Positions 35,101-45,579 of a DNA stretch of 64,000 nt are shown one piece after another. The notes below the pieces were generated by a model. That model worked only from the letters and a program-made list of their open reading frames with translations, did no database searches and was not told where the DNA came from. The DNA comes from Enoplolaimus lenunculus. Lineage: Eukaryota > Nematoda > Enoplea > Enoplida > Thoracostomopsidae. The position numbers and the translations under genes were made by a program. The stretch is taken from the NCBI GenBank assembly GCA_030248215.1, contig JASANG010002298.1, positions 1 to 64,000 on the forward strand. The letters are read 5' to 3'. Within the stretch, counting starts at the first letter, position 1, and every line of letters begins with the position of its first letter.

Positions 35101-37218
35101 CACGCCCATTTATTGTTTAATTCCAAAGTCACACGTTCTATCACTTACTGATAACCAGGGTGTAAAAACGGATAGTAAAAATAACGGAAACGGAATCCAG
35201 ATATTGAAGTATAAAAGTTTCAAGGATGTTTTTTATTTTTCTGCCAACACAATTGAGACGTGCAAATGTTCACTTGTCTTTGTAAAATTTAAAGAAAAAA
35301 TAGCGGATGCGCCGAAATTGTTAAGATTTTGGATGAATGCGTATCTGTAATAAAAAAGTGCGATGTATACGTAACTTTGAGCGTAAAAATAACTGAATGT
35401 ACGGATGCTGATTTTTTACCGGAAACGGATATCCGGTTACACCCTGCTGATAACACATGTGGTACAATGACAATTCATTACCCGACAACTTGTAATCCGA
35501 AATCTCGTTGACACAATCATTGGTCATCCATCATTAAAATGAGTCAAATTCGACTTCGTCAGAGTAAAACTTGTGTCTCAGTAAGTCGAATCTGACTGTG
35601 GCCGAGTCGAATTTGACTCAGTTTGTGTCGTTCCGTAGAACCTATTTCGGAGAAAGTCAATTTGACTCACAATTTATTGGCAGTGTATTTGAGAATGTCG
35701 GACAACTTACGTCAATTCACACGGCGCTGGCTTAGTCCGGTGAAACCAGTTGCGAGCAACATTACTTCCGCCTCCGATTTTCAATTTATGTTTTTTGTTG
35801 CATTCCACTTTTTCATCAACTTTTCCGGTTCCTGTAACTTTCTCATCGCTGTCCGTGGGACATTCATCCCCAGTCTCCGTTACAATTGTGACCTGTGCCT
35901 CCGCGTTTTCATCTGTAAGCGCCCCTGTGTCTGGTTCTGTCTTTGTCTAAAAAATAAACAAAAAGCGTCCCAGGTAGACGTACGTGTAGCAATGATTTCA
36001 ATTTGGTTACGCGTTGCGGTACTCGGTAAATGGCTAACTTGAAAGTTTCTCAATCGTAAGCAAATTAAACTTTTCCTCCTAAGACATCGTTTCGTATTTC
36101 CCACTTACACTGTAAATTTCAATGAGCTGATTAATCAATTCATCTAGCGAGTTAGTTACTGTTTCTGAATTAATATCACAAAACATTATTCACTCACTTT
36201 AAATTGAGTTGATTCTCGCTCTGAGTTGAGTTGACGCTGGGTGAGTTGATTAATTAACTCTCAGAATGAATTGAATCAATTCAAAATTCTGACTTCCGAT
36301 GGTCCTAACTCAGACTGAGTGCTATTCAACTCATTCTGAGTTAAAATCAACTCACTGAAATTTACAGTGTAGTTATAAAGAGGGAGACCTTAATTGATCG
36401 AATTACGGACCCCCCCCCCTTGTGGTTGCACTTGAATGGCCAATAACATTAGAGATTGCAACTGCATATTTGACGAAGCCAACAATATTTCAATGCGATA
36501 TACCAAGATTGCTTTGAGCTTTCTATAGGATACCAAAATATTTTCAAGGGGGCCTCCCGTTTTGTCTGTGTTGCGCTCGAAGCACTTACCGGTTTGCTGT
36601 CACCCCCGGTTGGTTTCTTGCGTTCACCGCTTTTGTCCCGTGTGAACATCATTCGAAATTTCGACAACGGTTTTTTATCATCTGAAACAAAACATTTTTC
36701 TCATTTTCATTTTAAGTAAAATTCCTCAAAATTAAACCACAACCATCTCATAATACGTCCATGTATGCATCCCAATGTTTACAGATATATTATTTCTGGA
36801 ATGTTCTACATACGTATTTTGGGCAACATTGCAACATCACTTTTACTATATTTTCTTACAACATAAAAACGTGATCGTTTTGTGGAACGAAAAGTTGCAT
36901 GCAGATTGTTGTGCATTCGGTGACTTTTGCGTATTGCGCAAAGCCGGCTGACCTGTATATAAAACTGTAGCCGTTTTCTTTATTGAAAATTTTCATACCT
37001 GGTTTGCCTTGAACAAGAGAATCAGCTGTTTCTGTTTGTTGTTGTTGTTCATCGTTCGCAGTCAATTTTTCAGTTTCACCGTCGTCTGGTGCGGCCGTCC
37101 CGTCGATGGATTCAATTTTAGGTTCAATTTTTGTTGGAGTCACATCGGACGCCTTCAAATGAGGAACATCGTCGACTGCTGTCTCTTTGAGAAGCGCTTT
37201 TTCTGCTGCTGGATCCAT
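32114..37218 (-). CDS. Caveolin with long N-terminal extension, 6 exons
   Basis: Caveolins oligomerise in the inner leaflet of the plasma membrane, bind cholesterol and shape caveolae. Minus-strand exons in order: 36999-37218, 36590-36681, 35711-35946, 34003-34231, 33055-33297, 32114-32191. All phases match and give 365 residues. Exons 1-4 (residues 1-259) are an acidic, then basic, polar extension. Exon 5 encodes the caveolin core: signature FEDVFGEPDG (~262-271), a scaffolding-like VWRAVYLIFTRLRSLIYKL, then a hydrophobic hairpin (~292-325). Exon 6 finishes with IFNPLFRSCSLML, like the family's DPLFEAVGKIF end. Vertebrate caveolins are 150-180 residues; the long N-terminus and the CVWR segment resemble C. 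elegans CAV-1. The start (AAAATGG) has a good context. A second first exon may exist at 45516-45579. Introns are full of family F, P, D and C elements. The caveolin call is firm; the paralogue is not decided. Confidence 0.92.
32275..32410 (+). mobile_element. Family F MITE (caveolin intron 5)
   Basis: Starts CGGACCCGCAGCCAACGG and ends CAGCTGGCTACGGGCCTG, with the central CCTTGCTTGTAAGTC. Confidence 0.75.
32815..32979 (+). mobile_element. Family F MITE with perfect 8-bp duplication (caveolin intron 5)
   Basis: Starts CGGGCCTGTAGCCAAGG and ends GGCTACGGACCTG. GGTGAGAG flanks both sides (32807-32814 and 32980-32987), which places this family with 8-bp-duplicating (hAT-like) elements. Confidence 0.85.
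33586..33750 (-). mobile_element. Family F MITE (caveolin intron 4)
   Basis: Reverse-orientation copy: GACCAGTAGCCAGCTTATTT ... GGGGGGCTGAGCCC. The end near 33745 is decayed. Confidence 0.6.
34430..34590 (-). mobile_element. Degenerate family F MITE (caveolin intron 3)
   Basis: GCACCCAGCTCTATTTGCTA start and ATGGCTGAGATATTTAGCC end resemble reverse copies at 33586 and 52597; strongly diverged. Confidence 0.45.
34809..34971 (+). mobile_element. Family F MITE (caveolin intron 3)
   Basis: Starts CGGGCCCGTAGTCAAGG and ends GCTGGCTACGGGCGTG. Flanks TTTCACTG and TTTCATTG agree at 7 of 8 bases. Confidence 0.85.
35156..35446. mobile_element. Family P MITE with perfect 8-bp duplication (caveolin intron 3)
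   Basis: The 291-bp element starts CAGGGTGTAAAAACGG and ends CCGGTTACACCCTG, with CTGATAAC on both sides (35148-35155 and 35447-35454). CAGGG ends plus an 8-bp duplication are typical of hAT elements. Inverted ATAACGGAAACGG blocks fill the interior. Confidence 0.9.
35533..35685. mobile_element. Family D hairpin MITE, left end lost (caveolin intron 3)
   Basis: Right arm intact to GACTCACAATTTATTGGCAGTG; the left arm begins inside the arm at AAAATGAGTCAAATTCGAC. It ends 26 bases from caveolin exon 3. Confidence 0.75.
36108..36369. mobile_element. Family C palindromic MITE (caveolin intron 2)
   Basis: Ends CACTGTAAATTTCAATGAG and CTCACTGAAATTTACAGTG, with TA on both sides. The interior is arrays of GAGTTGATT and its complement. 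Confidence 0.85.
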
Positions 37219-37378
37219 TTTGACTGGAAATTGTATATTTTTCGATAAATTTCACAGAATTATCAGTTTATTACAGAACAAACACTAGAATAATCTCTTA
37301 AATAATATGTCTTTGCGTACATTTGAAGTTATACTATTTCAGTCTTTTTTGTTTTCAATTACTCATGTGAATGGGGAC

Positions 37379-37727
37379 GCACTGTAGTGACCCGAATAAA
37401 AAGCGGGGACTGATTTTTATTTGACTTATCCAGAGGGTACCCCTCTTGTTATTCGGTTACGGACTGTTATTTTTTTAACCGTCCTCCGCGGCCCGTCGTT
37501 TACTGACATATATCCGGTGTTGCAACTATCCGTGAAATTAAACGTTTATTGGTCTTGAATCAAAAGCTTGAGCGATAATCCAAGGTTATATTTAGGGATG
37601 CACCTTCAAAACTTAAGTATGTTTTAAAGTTTATCCGCTTACAGACTTAGGGATACGGACTCCTATTGATTGGGACTCAAAATGGGGACCCTCTCTTATT
37701 ACCCCTATTATTCAGATCACTACAGGT
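37379..37727 (-). mobile_element. Family E MITE upstream of caveolin exon 1
   Basis: Ends GCACTGTAGTGACCCGAAT and TTCAGATCACTACAG. It lies ~160 bases upstream of the caveolin start codon on the gene's own 5' side, so it may fall within the promoter or 5' untranslated region. Confidence 0.75.
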
Positions 37728-38261
37728 GATAATAGTTACAGTTCCACTTTGATCGGTTGAGTCGAACAAAACGTGACTCAACTCGAATTCCAAGTTTAAA
37801 TCAAGATTTCACTCAGGTTTCGTATCTTTTACTTAAGTCGGACGTTTTCACCATTTTTTCAAATAACTGCTGGTAAAGTCTGCCCACACTAACTGTGAGC
37901 CACTAGTGATAACTTTGCAACGAGACAGTTTGTACGTCCAAATCCTGCCAAATTATCTGCAAAATTTTGACCATTAAAATGAAGTCTCCTAAACTTTAGT
38001 CCTAATGTCAGTGGTCGGCTTAGGTTATGTCTCTGCAACGCAGCCGTATTCACTATATCCTGCTTTTTCTAGCGAACCAAGCGGTGCCTGTTTTATCAGT
38101 CCGAGGTTTTTTTAAAGTTTAGGACTAACGCGGATGAAACTTATTTTGGGGCGAAGGGACAAAATTGTGCTATATTGGCTGGAAATATCTTAGCTCCGCG
38201 GTTGCGTGCCCAGATAAGGCTACTTACATCTCTCTAGCTCTCTATATAATTTAGACCTTAC

Positions 38262-38408
38262 TTTTATACTCAGCGTCCTAAAAATATTCTAGCCTGATCG
38301 TTGCAAAAGTGTGTTCCTAAGTTTAATAAAAAAATGCAATCTAGAATATTAACCTAATCTTTTATAGTCCCACAAGAAACCTGGACGCCTCTAAAAGTAA
38401 CATTGACC
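38262..38408 (+). mobile_element. Family AB MITE, decayed left end
   Basis: GTTGCAAAAGTGTGTTCCTA, CAATCTAGAATATTAACC and the end AAAAGTAACATTGACC are present. Confidence 0.65.
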
Positions 38409-38570
38409 AAAATTTGCGTAAATTATAAAACAGCAAAACCAAACAGTGGATTGAAAACTGTTACGATTCAGAAAATTTATATCCAATCAAATGGCTGTAT
38501 ATTTAAATTTCAAAACTTAATTTGAAAACCAATAAAATTTCGGTACTTACTACAGAACGCGTGTGCCGTA

Positions 38571-38715
38571 GCCAATGGGGGGCTTAGCCCCCTTTGAAAA
38601 ATTTTGCGCCCTCTACAAAATTTTCAAATTGCTTGTAAGTCAACGAAAATCCTTGTACGCCGCTGCTAAATAATTGTTAGCCATTCTACCAAGATGTGCT
38701 GGCTACGAACCTGAG
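38571..38715 (+). mobile_element. Family F MITE
   Basis: GTGCCGTAGCCAATGGGGGG start, CAAATTGCTTGTAAGTC centre and GTGCTGGCTACGAACCTG end. Confidence 0.7.
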
Positions 38716-38845
38716 CACACGGTTTCCAGACCGTTACAACGGGGGTGCAAGATGGCGTAAGAGTTTCCAATAAATTTGGTTCCAAACCCACTATAGATCC
38801 CTCTCGGGAAGATCTTAAATGTCACCCATATGTGATGGATACAGA

Positions 38846-38886
38846 TTTTTAATATATATATATATATATACATACATATATATCGG
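38846..38886 (+). repeat. TA dinucleotide repeat
   Basis: About 20 TA units with a CATACA interruption. Confidence 0.8.
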
Positions 38887-39555
38887 TATAGAGTCTCCGC
38901 ATTGGGTGGTCACATATGGGCGGCCTTCAATTAGACAGTAGAATTTTTAGCTGGAGAAACAGTCGAGTGACACCCGTTTATATACCTGTTTAAAACCCGT
39001 GTCTCTTGGCAAAGAATGTTTCTGGGACCAAAATTGGGTTTAGTATAAACGCGTCTTTCCAGTGAAAAACCAGCTTCCGGATATCGATTAATCATAAATG
39101 TTCCTGTTTTATTGCTAGAAAATAGTTCCGGTTCAATCGACAACGCGTGCGTATTTTCTGAGAAGGGAGTACAGCGTAAATATAGTTGTTGTATACCCGT
39201 GATGGGGTGAACCGTATGGCCGCAGTCAGGATATTCTAATTCTAATTCTTTATTGGTGATTAACGTTCGTATACAAAGGTCGGTCGAGCAAGATATAAAA
39301 TTGCATTGAATATTACAACCAATAACAATAATTAGAAAGGGACAAGCCTACTAATATCCAACCTAATTTTCGATTATAGAGCAAAAATTTGTTAAGATCA
39401 ACTTTGGTTCAGTAGTCACGCTAATTGTAGCACATGTTGACTATAAGGTCTGTCCACTAAGCCTAAGCCTAAAGTGTGCCGTTACGCATTGCTAGCATAA
39501 ATATAGACAAATTCTATTTGGTGGCGGGTGACAAATGCAAATATATAAAGTATGT

Positions 39556-39698
39556 GGCCAATGTTACTTTTAGGGGCGTAACAGTGGATTAAGCGTATTG
39601 CTAAGCCTAAGCCTAAGCAAAAAATGTAATCTAGAATCTAAACCTACTCTTTTATAGACCCACCAGAAACCTGGACGGCCCTTAAAGTAAAATGGGCC
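39556..39698 (+). mobile_element. Compact family AB MITE
   Basis: The cleanest short copy: GGCCAATGTTACTTTTAGG to AAAGTAAAATGGGCC in 143 bp. Flanks AAGTATGT and AATTATGT agree at 7 of 8 bases. Confidence 0.85.
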
Positions 39699-40021
39699 AA
39701 TTATGTCGTGCCGCACTACGGCGTCCGGCCGCACGGCGGGTCAAGCGCAACTCTAAATGTTGAAAAGTTAGTCTCTGAAACTAGCCTCTTCTACGAAGTC
39801 AAGCTCGTGATAAACAGATGCAGGTCATACCTGTTGTATCCCGAGAAGAAATTTTAAGCTTGGTCCTATGGCACACCGTAACGCTTAAGTACTCAAAATC
39901 ACCAGGGAGGTAAAAAGTTTACATGAAATCCTTAGGGGTGTAAAAAATTTACATGATGTCTTGGGGGGGGAGACTTTATTTGATACCAAGCTTTTAGCTT
40001 GATTTTAACCATCGCATTGTA

Positions 40022-40169
40022 CGCTCATGTATAGAACAGGGCTGGATTGTTTTCCGGAGGGGCTATAATAGAGTCAGTTTAAGCTTTAGACCAAGTTTTT
40101 GTTTACGCTTAGGCTTAGGCTTAGAAATATGCTTATACTACTGTTCCGGTCCTGTTCTATACATGGGTC
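40022..40169 (-). mobile_element. Family AB MITE
   Basis: CGCTCATGTATAGAACAGG to CCTGTTCTATACATGGGTC, with GCATTGTA and GTATTGTA flanks (7 of 8). Contains TTAGGCTTAGGC. Confidence 0.8.
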
Positions 40170-40971
40170 GTATTGTATTCCAGTCGCTAAGATAAAACCC
40201 AAGTAGTTTTCAACTTATCATTCAACTCGATGGATAAAAATGTACTTTGTATTAAACAACAGTTCGAGTGCAGTCCATTTCGCCTAAAATTCAACGCTGA
40301 AAAGCCTACAATTGGCCCGTTGTTTTTGCTCTTATGTAGGAACCAATGAAGTCACGATAATTTGATGGATTCAAACAAAATTCTTAAATTCCAATATCCA
40401 ATCAAACTTCAGATTAATGTCATCAAAATTGATTTCCTGGAAATCTGTCCAAGCATTACTCGTTATAACGAACCGTGTGGGCGGGGGGGAACCGTGATAC
40501 AATGACAACGTAACAGAATAAAGGGGCACACCCAGTAAATCATGTACCCCTTATATATTGATCGACAAATTCTTATATAAGCTTTCGCGTAGCTAATAGT
40601 TTCAGAAATTACATTGTGAAACGAGGCGTTAAAGTTGAATTCAAATTTAAAAAACATGAGTACGAAAAGCACACAAGATCCAGCTTTGTTCAAAAATTTC
40701 ACGATCCAATCAAAGTTAAAATTGAAATTTTAGTTATCCAATCAGCTCACGGACAAATACGATTTGAACACAGAACCCAAACCGTACCAGTTCGCTAGAA
40801 GTCTTTGAATGGATTATTAAAAAGTTAAAATGGTGAGTTGAACTTGACTTACAATACAACGACAACGTTGTGAAATATAATACGAAATAGACAGTGAAAA
40901 TAGAAATATCACAACGATAGTACAGAAAGCGAATTATAGGTTTATTTCGTAGCCTGGCTGAATTTTACGGT

Positions 40972-41143
40972 GGCAAAATGTTACTTTAAGGGTCGTAACA
41001 GTAGATTAAGCGTATTCCTTAGCCTAAGCCTAAGCGTTGCAAAAATGTGTTCCTAAGCCTAAGCAAAAATGTAATCTGGAATCTAAACCTACTCTTTTAT
41101 GGACCCACCAGAAACCTGGACGCCCCTTAAAGTGACATGGGCC
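40972..41143 (+). mobile_element. Family AB MITE
   Basis: GGCAAAATGTTACTTTAAGG to CTTAAAGTGACATGGGCC; flanks TTTACGGT and GATACGGT share TACGGT. Confidence 0.8.
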
Positions 41144-42256
41144 GATACGGTTATAGTTGAACAAGGTATCGGATTCAAAAAAAATTACATTTTTTCTCAT
41201 GACCAAGAAATAGGCAACTTAGCTAATTTTATTCCACGTTCCAAACGTTCACCCCTGCCAGACAACCATTATATGCAATGCCGAGACAGGCTTAAAGCTT
41301 TGAAAATTTTGTGCAAAATTAAAAGTTGACAAATTTAAGCCAGACTTAAAATCTGTCGGTGAAAGTTTTATCTGTGGTGGGTTGCTCATTGGTCAGGCCA
41401 ACCATTAACCATTTTTATTTCCAACGGAGACTGGGCAATTATTTTCCGCGGGGGTGTATACAGATAGAATAATTAACAGGATATATTATCCCCTTCGGAT
41501 ATTCCCTAGACAAAGAAAACACTTCCAACAATATCCGAAATTCCAAAAATATCCATCTTGATCCCAAATATCAAACAATTTTCTATTTTATAACAGTACC
41601 CCCTCTGTTGAACTGAAATTCTAGCTCGTGTTTATACGTGGGGAGATCGTGCAATTCGTTCCGGGGGGGGCAATGTTAATATTATGGGGACAAGATGGGG
41701 GTGAAACGCAACGAAATAAAGCTTATCCACGCAATGAAGCCATCAATACGTCTCGATTAGAAGCTTCCGAGTGACAACGGGTATATCAAAGTGTTGTGCT
41801 TTAAGCTTGGCTTGTCTGCCAGTTGCGATGTTTGCAATTGCATTCAAGCACGCAAAAATGCTGACCACCACAAACTTTTACGACGGTTCTGTGGGGGGTG
41901 AGACTCAGCTATTGATGGGAAAATGGGTCATAGAACAATGGAATGCATCTTTCCGAGGGGGAAATATAATATCATGAAATTTCTCAACTGAAATTCAAGG
42001 CTTTAGAATAACCAACAGGATCACAGTGGCAAAACAAGCGGTCGGTTGCTAGACTCGTTCGCCTTGGCAAGAAGTTATTCCCTCACGAAAATGAACTTGT
42101 AGTGGCGACCCTGGTAAATGAGAAAAACTGTGGGTGGGGGGCAGATGTGTCGATCATAGTCAAGTTTTCGATAAACGGTCTTGTTATATATGATTGAGAT
42201 TTAAAATGCAAACTCGTAAGTAACAATTGTACGATACTATTTGCTTTAAATCTTGC
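41144..42256. other. Intergenic stretch without recognised gene
   Basis: AT-rich DNA with several short G runs (41450, 41660, 41695, 42130). No splice-bounded coding segment or repeat end could be supported. Confidence 0.35.
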
Positions 42257-42416
42257 GGCTAATATAAAGAACAGGGCCGTAACAGCAGTATAAGCATATT
42301 GCTACGTCTAAGCGTAAGAATGAGCTTCTACCGAAGCTTAAACAAACAAATAGCCTAAAGCTTAATCTATTGCAGTCCCACACAAAAACGTTCCACCGAT
42401 GATTTTTACATAGGCC
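42257..42416 (+). mobile_element. Family AB MITE
   Basis: GGCTAATATAAAGAACAGG to GATTTTTACATAGGCC, with CTAAGCGTAAG blocks and TATTGCAGTCCCACAC. Confidence 0.7.
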
Positions 42417-42460
42417 AATGCTGTCAAAGGCTGAACCGCTTTATAAAGTTAACATTGTAG

Positions 42461-42662
42461 CGCCAATGTTACTTTTAAGGCGGTAACAGTAGATTAAGCG
42501 TATTCCTAAGCCTAAGCGTTGCAAAAGCGTTTTCCTAAGCCTAAGCCTAAGCCTCGCAAAAACGTATTTCTAAGCCTAAGCAAAAAAATGTAGTCTAGAA
42601 TGTAAGCCTACTCTTTTACAGACACACCAGAAACCGGGACGGCCTTAAAAGTAACATGGACC
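42461..42662 (+). mobile_element. Family AB MITE with perfect 8-bp duplication
   Basis: CGCCAATGTTACTTTTAAGG to AAAGTAACATGGACC; CATTGTAG on both sides (42453-42460 and 42663-42670). Three CCTAAGC blocks are separated by GCAAAA spacers. Confidence 0.9.
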
Positions 42663-42784
42663 CATTGTAGAAATATTAAAAAGCAAAATGTTTAATGTTA
42701 TGTAGAACAGCTAATTTTCGCTAACCTCTGAACTCATATTTAGCAAAATGTTGGTGATACTTTAATACCAGCACTGTTGTTTCG

Positions 42785-42935
42785 CAAGTTTTGCGAATTT
42801 TCAGTAGGTAAAGATTAACAAATTTTTATCCGCACTTTGAAATTCCTTACCCTCGGGTATACCCACATCAAATTTTTCTTACCCGTCCCGCATTTACTCT
42901 CGTGTATCCGCCGGGTATCGTGCAACTCTGCCTGT
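42785..42935 (-). repeat. Second copy of the ACCCGCG-rich repeat
   Basis: GGTAAAGATTAAC, TTACCCTCGGGTATACCC and GCAACTCTGCCTG match motifs of 27207-27650 in the opposite direction. Confidence 0.4.
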
Positions 42936-43320
42936 AAAGCCCTATACAACAGAATACAAACTCAGAAGCGTATATCTAAGCCTAAAGCATAAATCTGTAT
43001 TTATCGTATCGTCAAATATATTAATAGTTCGTTTGTTTGAAAACCTATCACTAACTGGCAATAGCTGCTGTAAAGCCATTTGCGACTCGTACGCGGGGAC
43101 AGATTAAAGCAGCATCCATCAGTCAACGGCGGCGATGGACATTCAAGCGTCGGCGAATGTTACTTTGATCATATCAATTAATCAAACACAGCTTAATGTT
43201 CTCAAAATCACCCATTTTGTCATTTCATAGAAGCCGGAATCAGTACGAACAAACCCTCCCGTGTTGAGTTTTGGTGCCAGACATTCGGCGCATTGTGATG
43301 ATATTCACAAGATTTAATTT

Positions 43321-43628
43321 GGCCCATGTTATTTTAAGGGTCGTCCAGGTTTCAGGTGGGTCTATAAAAGAGTAGGTTTAAATTCTAGATTGCATTTTTT
43401 GGCTTAGGCTTCATGTTACTTTAAGAGGCGTCCAGGTTTCTGGTGGGTTTTTATAAAAGAATACGTTGTTTTGTCGTGCTTTCGGTCCAAATAAACTTCT
43501 TGTCTTGTTTACATTCTAGGTTAGATTTTTGCTTACGCTTAGGCTTAGGAACACATTTTTGCAACGATTAGGCTTAGGCTTAGGAATACGCTTAATCTAC
43601 TGTTACGCCCCTTAAAGTAACATTGGCC
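43321..43628 (-). mobile_element. Composite family AB MITE
   Basis: Two left ends in tandem (GGCCCATGTTATTTTAAGGG at 43321, CATGTTACTTTAAGAGGCG at ~43412), then one shared right end CTTAAAGTAACATTGGCC. It looks like one AB copy inserted into or fused with another. Confidence 0.75.
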
Positions 43629-43941
43629 AATTTATCGACCCCCTCTCGAGCCCTCAGGTTCGTGGTCAAAGTTTCGACAATTTCCATTGGAACGGTTTGG
43701 GGGGCTTTGGTGTTGTTGGTTACCCCACTGCGCCGGAAACGTTTTATCAGCTATGTGGACACGACAGATTCAAATATAACATTATATTTGCTCATTTCAA
43801 AGCGACAAGCTTGTGACTCGGTTGAGATGTGACCATTTTTACGCAACTGATTTTAAGAGACAAAGAAGAATCTACGACAATTCATCGACCGACAGATTTA
43901 TACCCGATAGCTGGAAAAACGTAAACCTACGCATTATATAT

Positions 43942-44114
43942 GGCCAATGTTACTTTAAAAGGCGTAACAGTAGATTGAGCGTATTCCTAAGCCTAAGCGT
44001 TACAAAAATGTGTTCCTAAGCCTAAGCGTAAGCAAAAAAATATAATCTAGAATATAAACCTACTCTTTTGCGGACTTACCAGAAACCTGGACGCCCCTTA
44101 AAGTAACATATGCC
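43942..44114 (+). mobile_element. Family AB MITE
   Basis: GGCCAATGTTACTTTAAAAGG to CTTAAAGTAACATATGCC with the standard CCTAAGC blocks. Confidence 0.8.
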
Positions 44115-44129
44115 AGTATTATGAACAAA

Positions 44130-44369
44130 ATTGTTTTTACACAGGGTATGAAAATATGAGCGGTCGGACATAGAACAATCCACGACAATTCGTCGGCCGA
44201 CAACTTTTTGACCAACAGTGTCCATGAGCCAATGAATAAGTCCAAGTATATTACTGCGGATAATCATATGCCTCGGCACAAGATTAATGATGGACAACAA
44301 ATTGTCATGATTTCGAATTACAGGTTGCCGGGCGTCGAAATGTTGTGATACCCAAAAAAATGGTTTCAA
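44130..44369 (-). other. Unassigned minus-strand open frame
   Basis: Open from 44369 on the minus strand for ~80 codons before it runs into the AB element (HFDARQPVIRNHDNLL..., VGRRIVVDCSMSDRSYF). Codon use looks less biased than in neighbouring chance frames, but there is no known domain and no clear splice frame. Could be an exon or decayed gene piece; equally could be chance. Confidence 0.2.
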
Positions 44370-45206
44370 ACGCTAGCTATAACCGGGACATAAAAATCAC
44401 CAAAGCCAGTGGTCAATTTTCCAAACAAACCCCGATGCGCGTACATCGTCTTGCGTTGTGTTTGAATGATTTTTCAGCTCGTTAGCCGTTGAAATTTTCA
44501 ATTTATATTCAAAAATTTTAAATTGATTCAAAATATAGACAACAAATATCGAATTGAACTCAACGTAACAATAATATTCACCATAAACTGTGGGCAACTA
44601 GTGAAAACCGCAACTCAGACAGGGTAAATTGCAATTTGTGCTGCTGTGTGCGAGCAATAATTGCAAATATTATACTATTGAGTTCAATACTGCACTGCGC
44701 TTTCTTAACGGTTCAAATTTTTCGGTATGTATATAATTTTTACAACTGCTTCAAATATTTGAACGCAGGGGTCACAGAATCCGGCAAAATTAAATTAAAT
44801 TATTAACTCTGAGTATGACAGGGGCAAACCGTTAACAGGTTTTAAAACAAGACTACCCCGGTATTTATAGGAAATTTTAATTTTTATAAACGGGTGTGCC
44901 TTAGTTGGCCCCCGCCTGATACGACTGTTTCAACTGCATTGTTATTGCAATTTGCAAATTTTGCACTCGTATTGCATGCATTACGCTTGAAACTGCAGGT
45001 TATCTGTACAATTTTGAGGGTGCAATATTATGCTCAGAGGTTGCGAAATTGTTGTGGTAGGAGATTAGCGTGGAATGTGAGATTAGAATTAAGGTCATTT
45101 GCTGACACGGGAATATCATAAAGATGACCACTTTGTTTATAGTTCGTATCATAACACTCACTGTTGCCTAAAACTGCCTAATACAGAAATTAACTAATAA
45201 TCTTAA

Positions 45207-45320
45207 CGTTTAGACTAATTTTTCGCTTAGACTTAATAGCTACAGGCGTATCCTTATGCTGAGGTTTAGGCTTGGAAAAATGGTTAAACTACTGTTACAC
45301 CTCTCAGTGTAACATTGACC
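45207..45320 (-). mobile_element. Partial family AB MITE
   Basis: GCTTAGAC and AGGTTTAGGC words followed by CTCAGTGTAACATTGACC; left end missing. Confidence 0.55.
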
Positions 45321-45386
45321 AGTACTCTGGTCAACATTAATAAATTGTAAAGTTCAACTTAAATATTTTACTGTTATCAAAAATTT

Positions 45387-45491
45387 GGCCAATGTAAAGA
45401 ACAGGGGCGGAACAGTATTATTAGCATATTCCTAAGCCTAAGTCAAGCAAAAAATAAGTCTAAAGCTTCAGATTTGATCTTTATATGAGCC
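45387..45491 (+). mobile_element. Shortest family AB MITE, perfect 8-bp duplication
   Basis: Only 105 bp: GGCCAATGTAAAGAACAGG, one CCTAAGCCTAAG block, then CTTTATATGAGCC. AAAAATTT flanks both sides (45379-45386 and 45492-45499). It lies 24 bases from the candidate exon at 45516. Confidence 0.9.
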
Positions 45492-45515
45492 AAAAATTTA
45501 AATAATTCGACTTAC

Positions 45516-45579
45516 GTTCAGAGTTATCCTGCGGCATAATGTTCATTCCAATGTTACCGTTTGTGATCGCTGCAGCCAT
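45516..45579 (-). CDS. Candidate alternative first exon (caveolin gene?)
   Basis: On the minus strand an ATG in good context (ACTAAATGGC) opens 21 codons (MAAAITNGNIGMN...) that end at a consensus donor GTAAGT, with one base left over. Caveolin exon 2 needs exactly one incoming base, and no other minus-strand gene was found downstream before it, so this could be a distal promoter and first exon ~8.4 kb upstream of the main start. It could also be the first exon of an unrelated gene whose other exons I did not find, or chance. Confidence 0.4.

Noticed and set aside
41099-41329. 76-codon frame starting in an AB element
   Set aside because: The first third is the MITE right end; the rest has no motif or splice signal.
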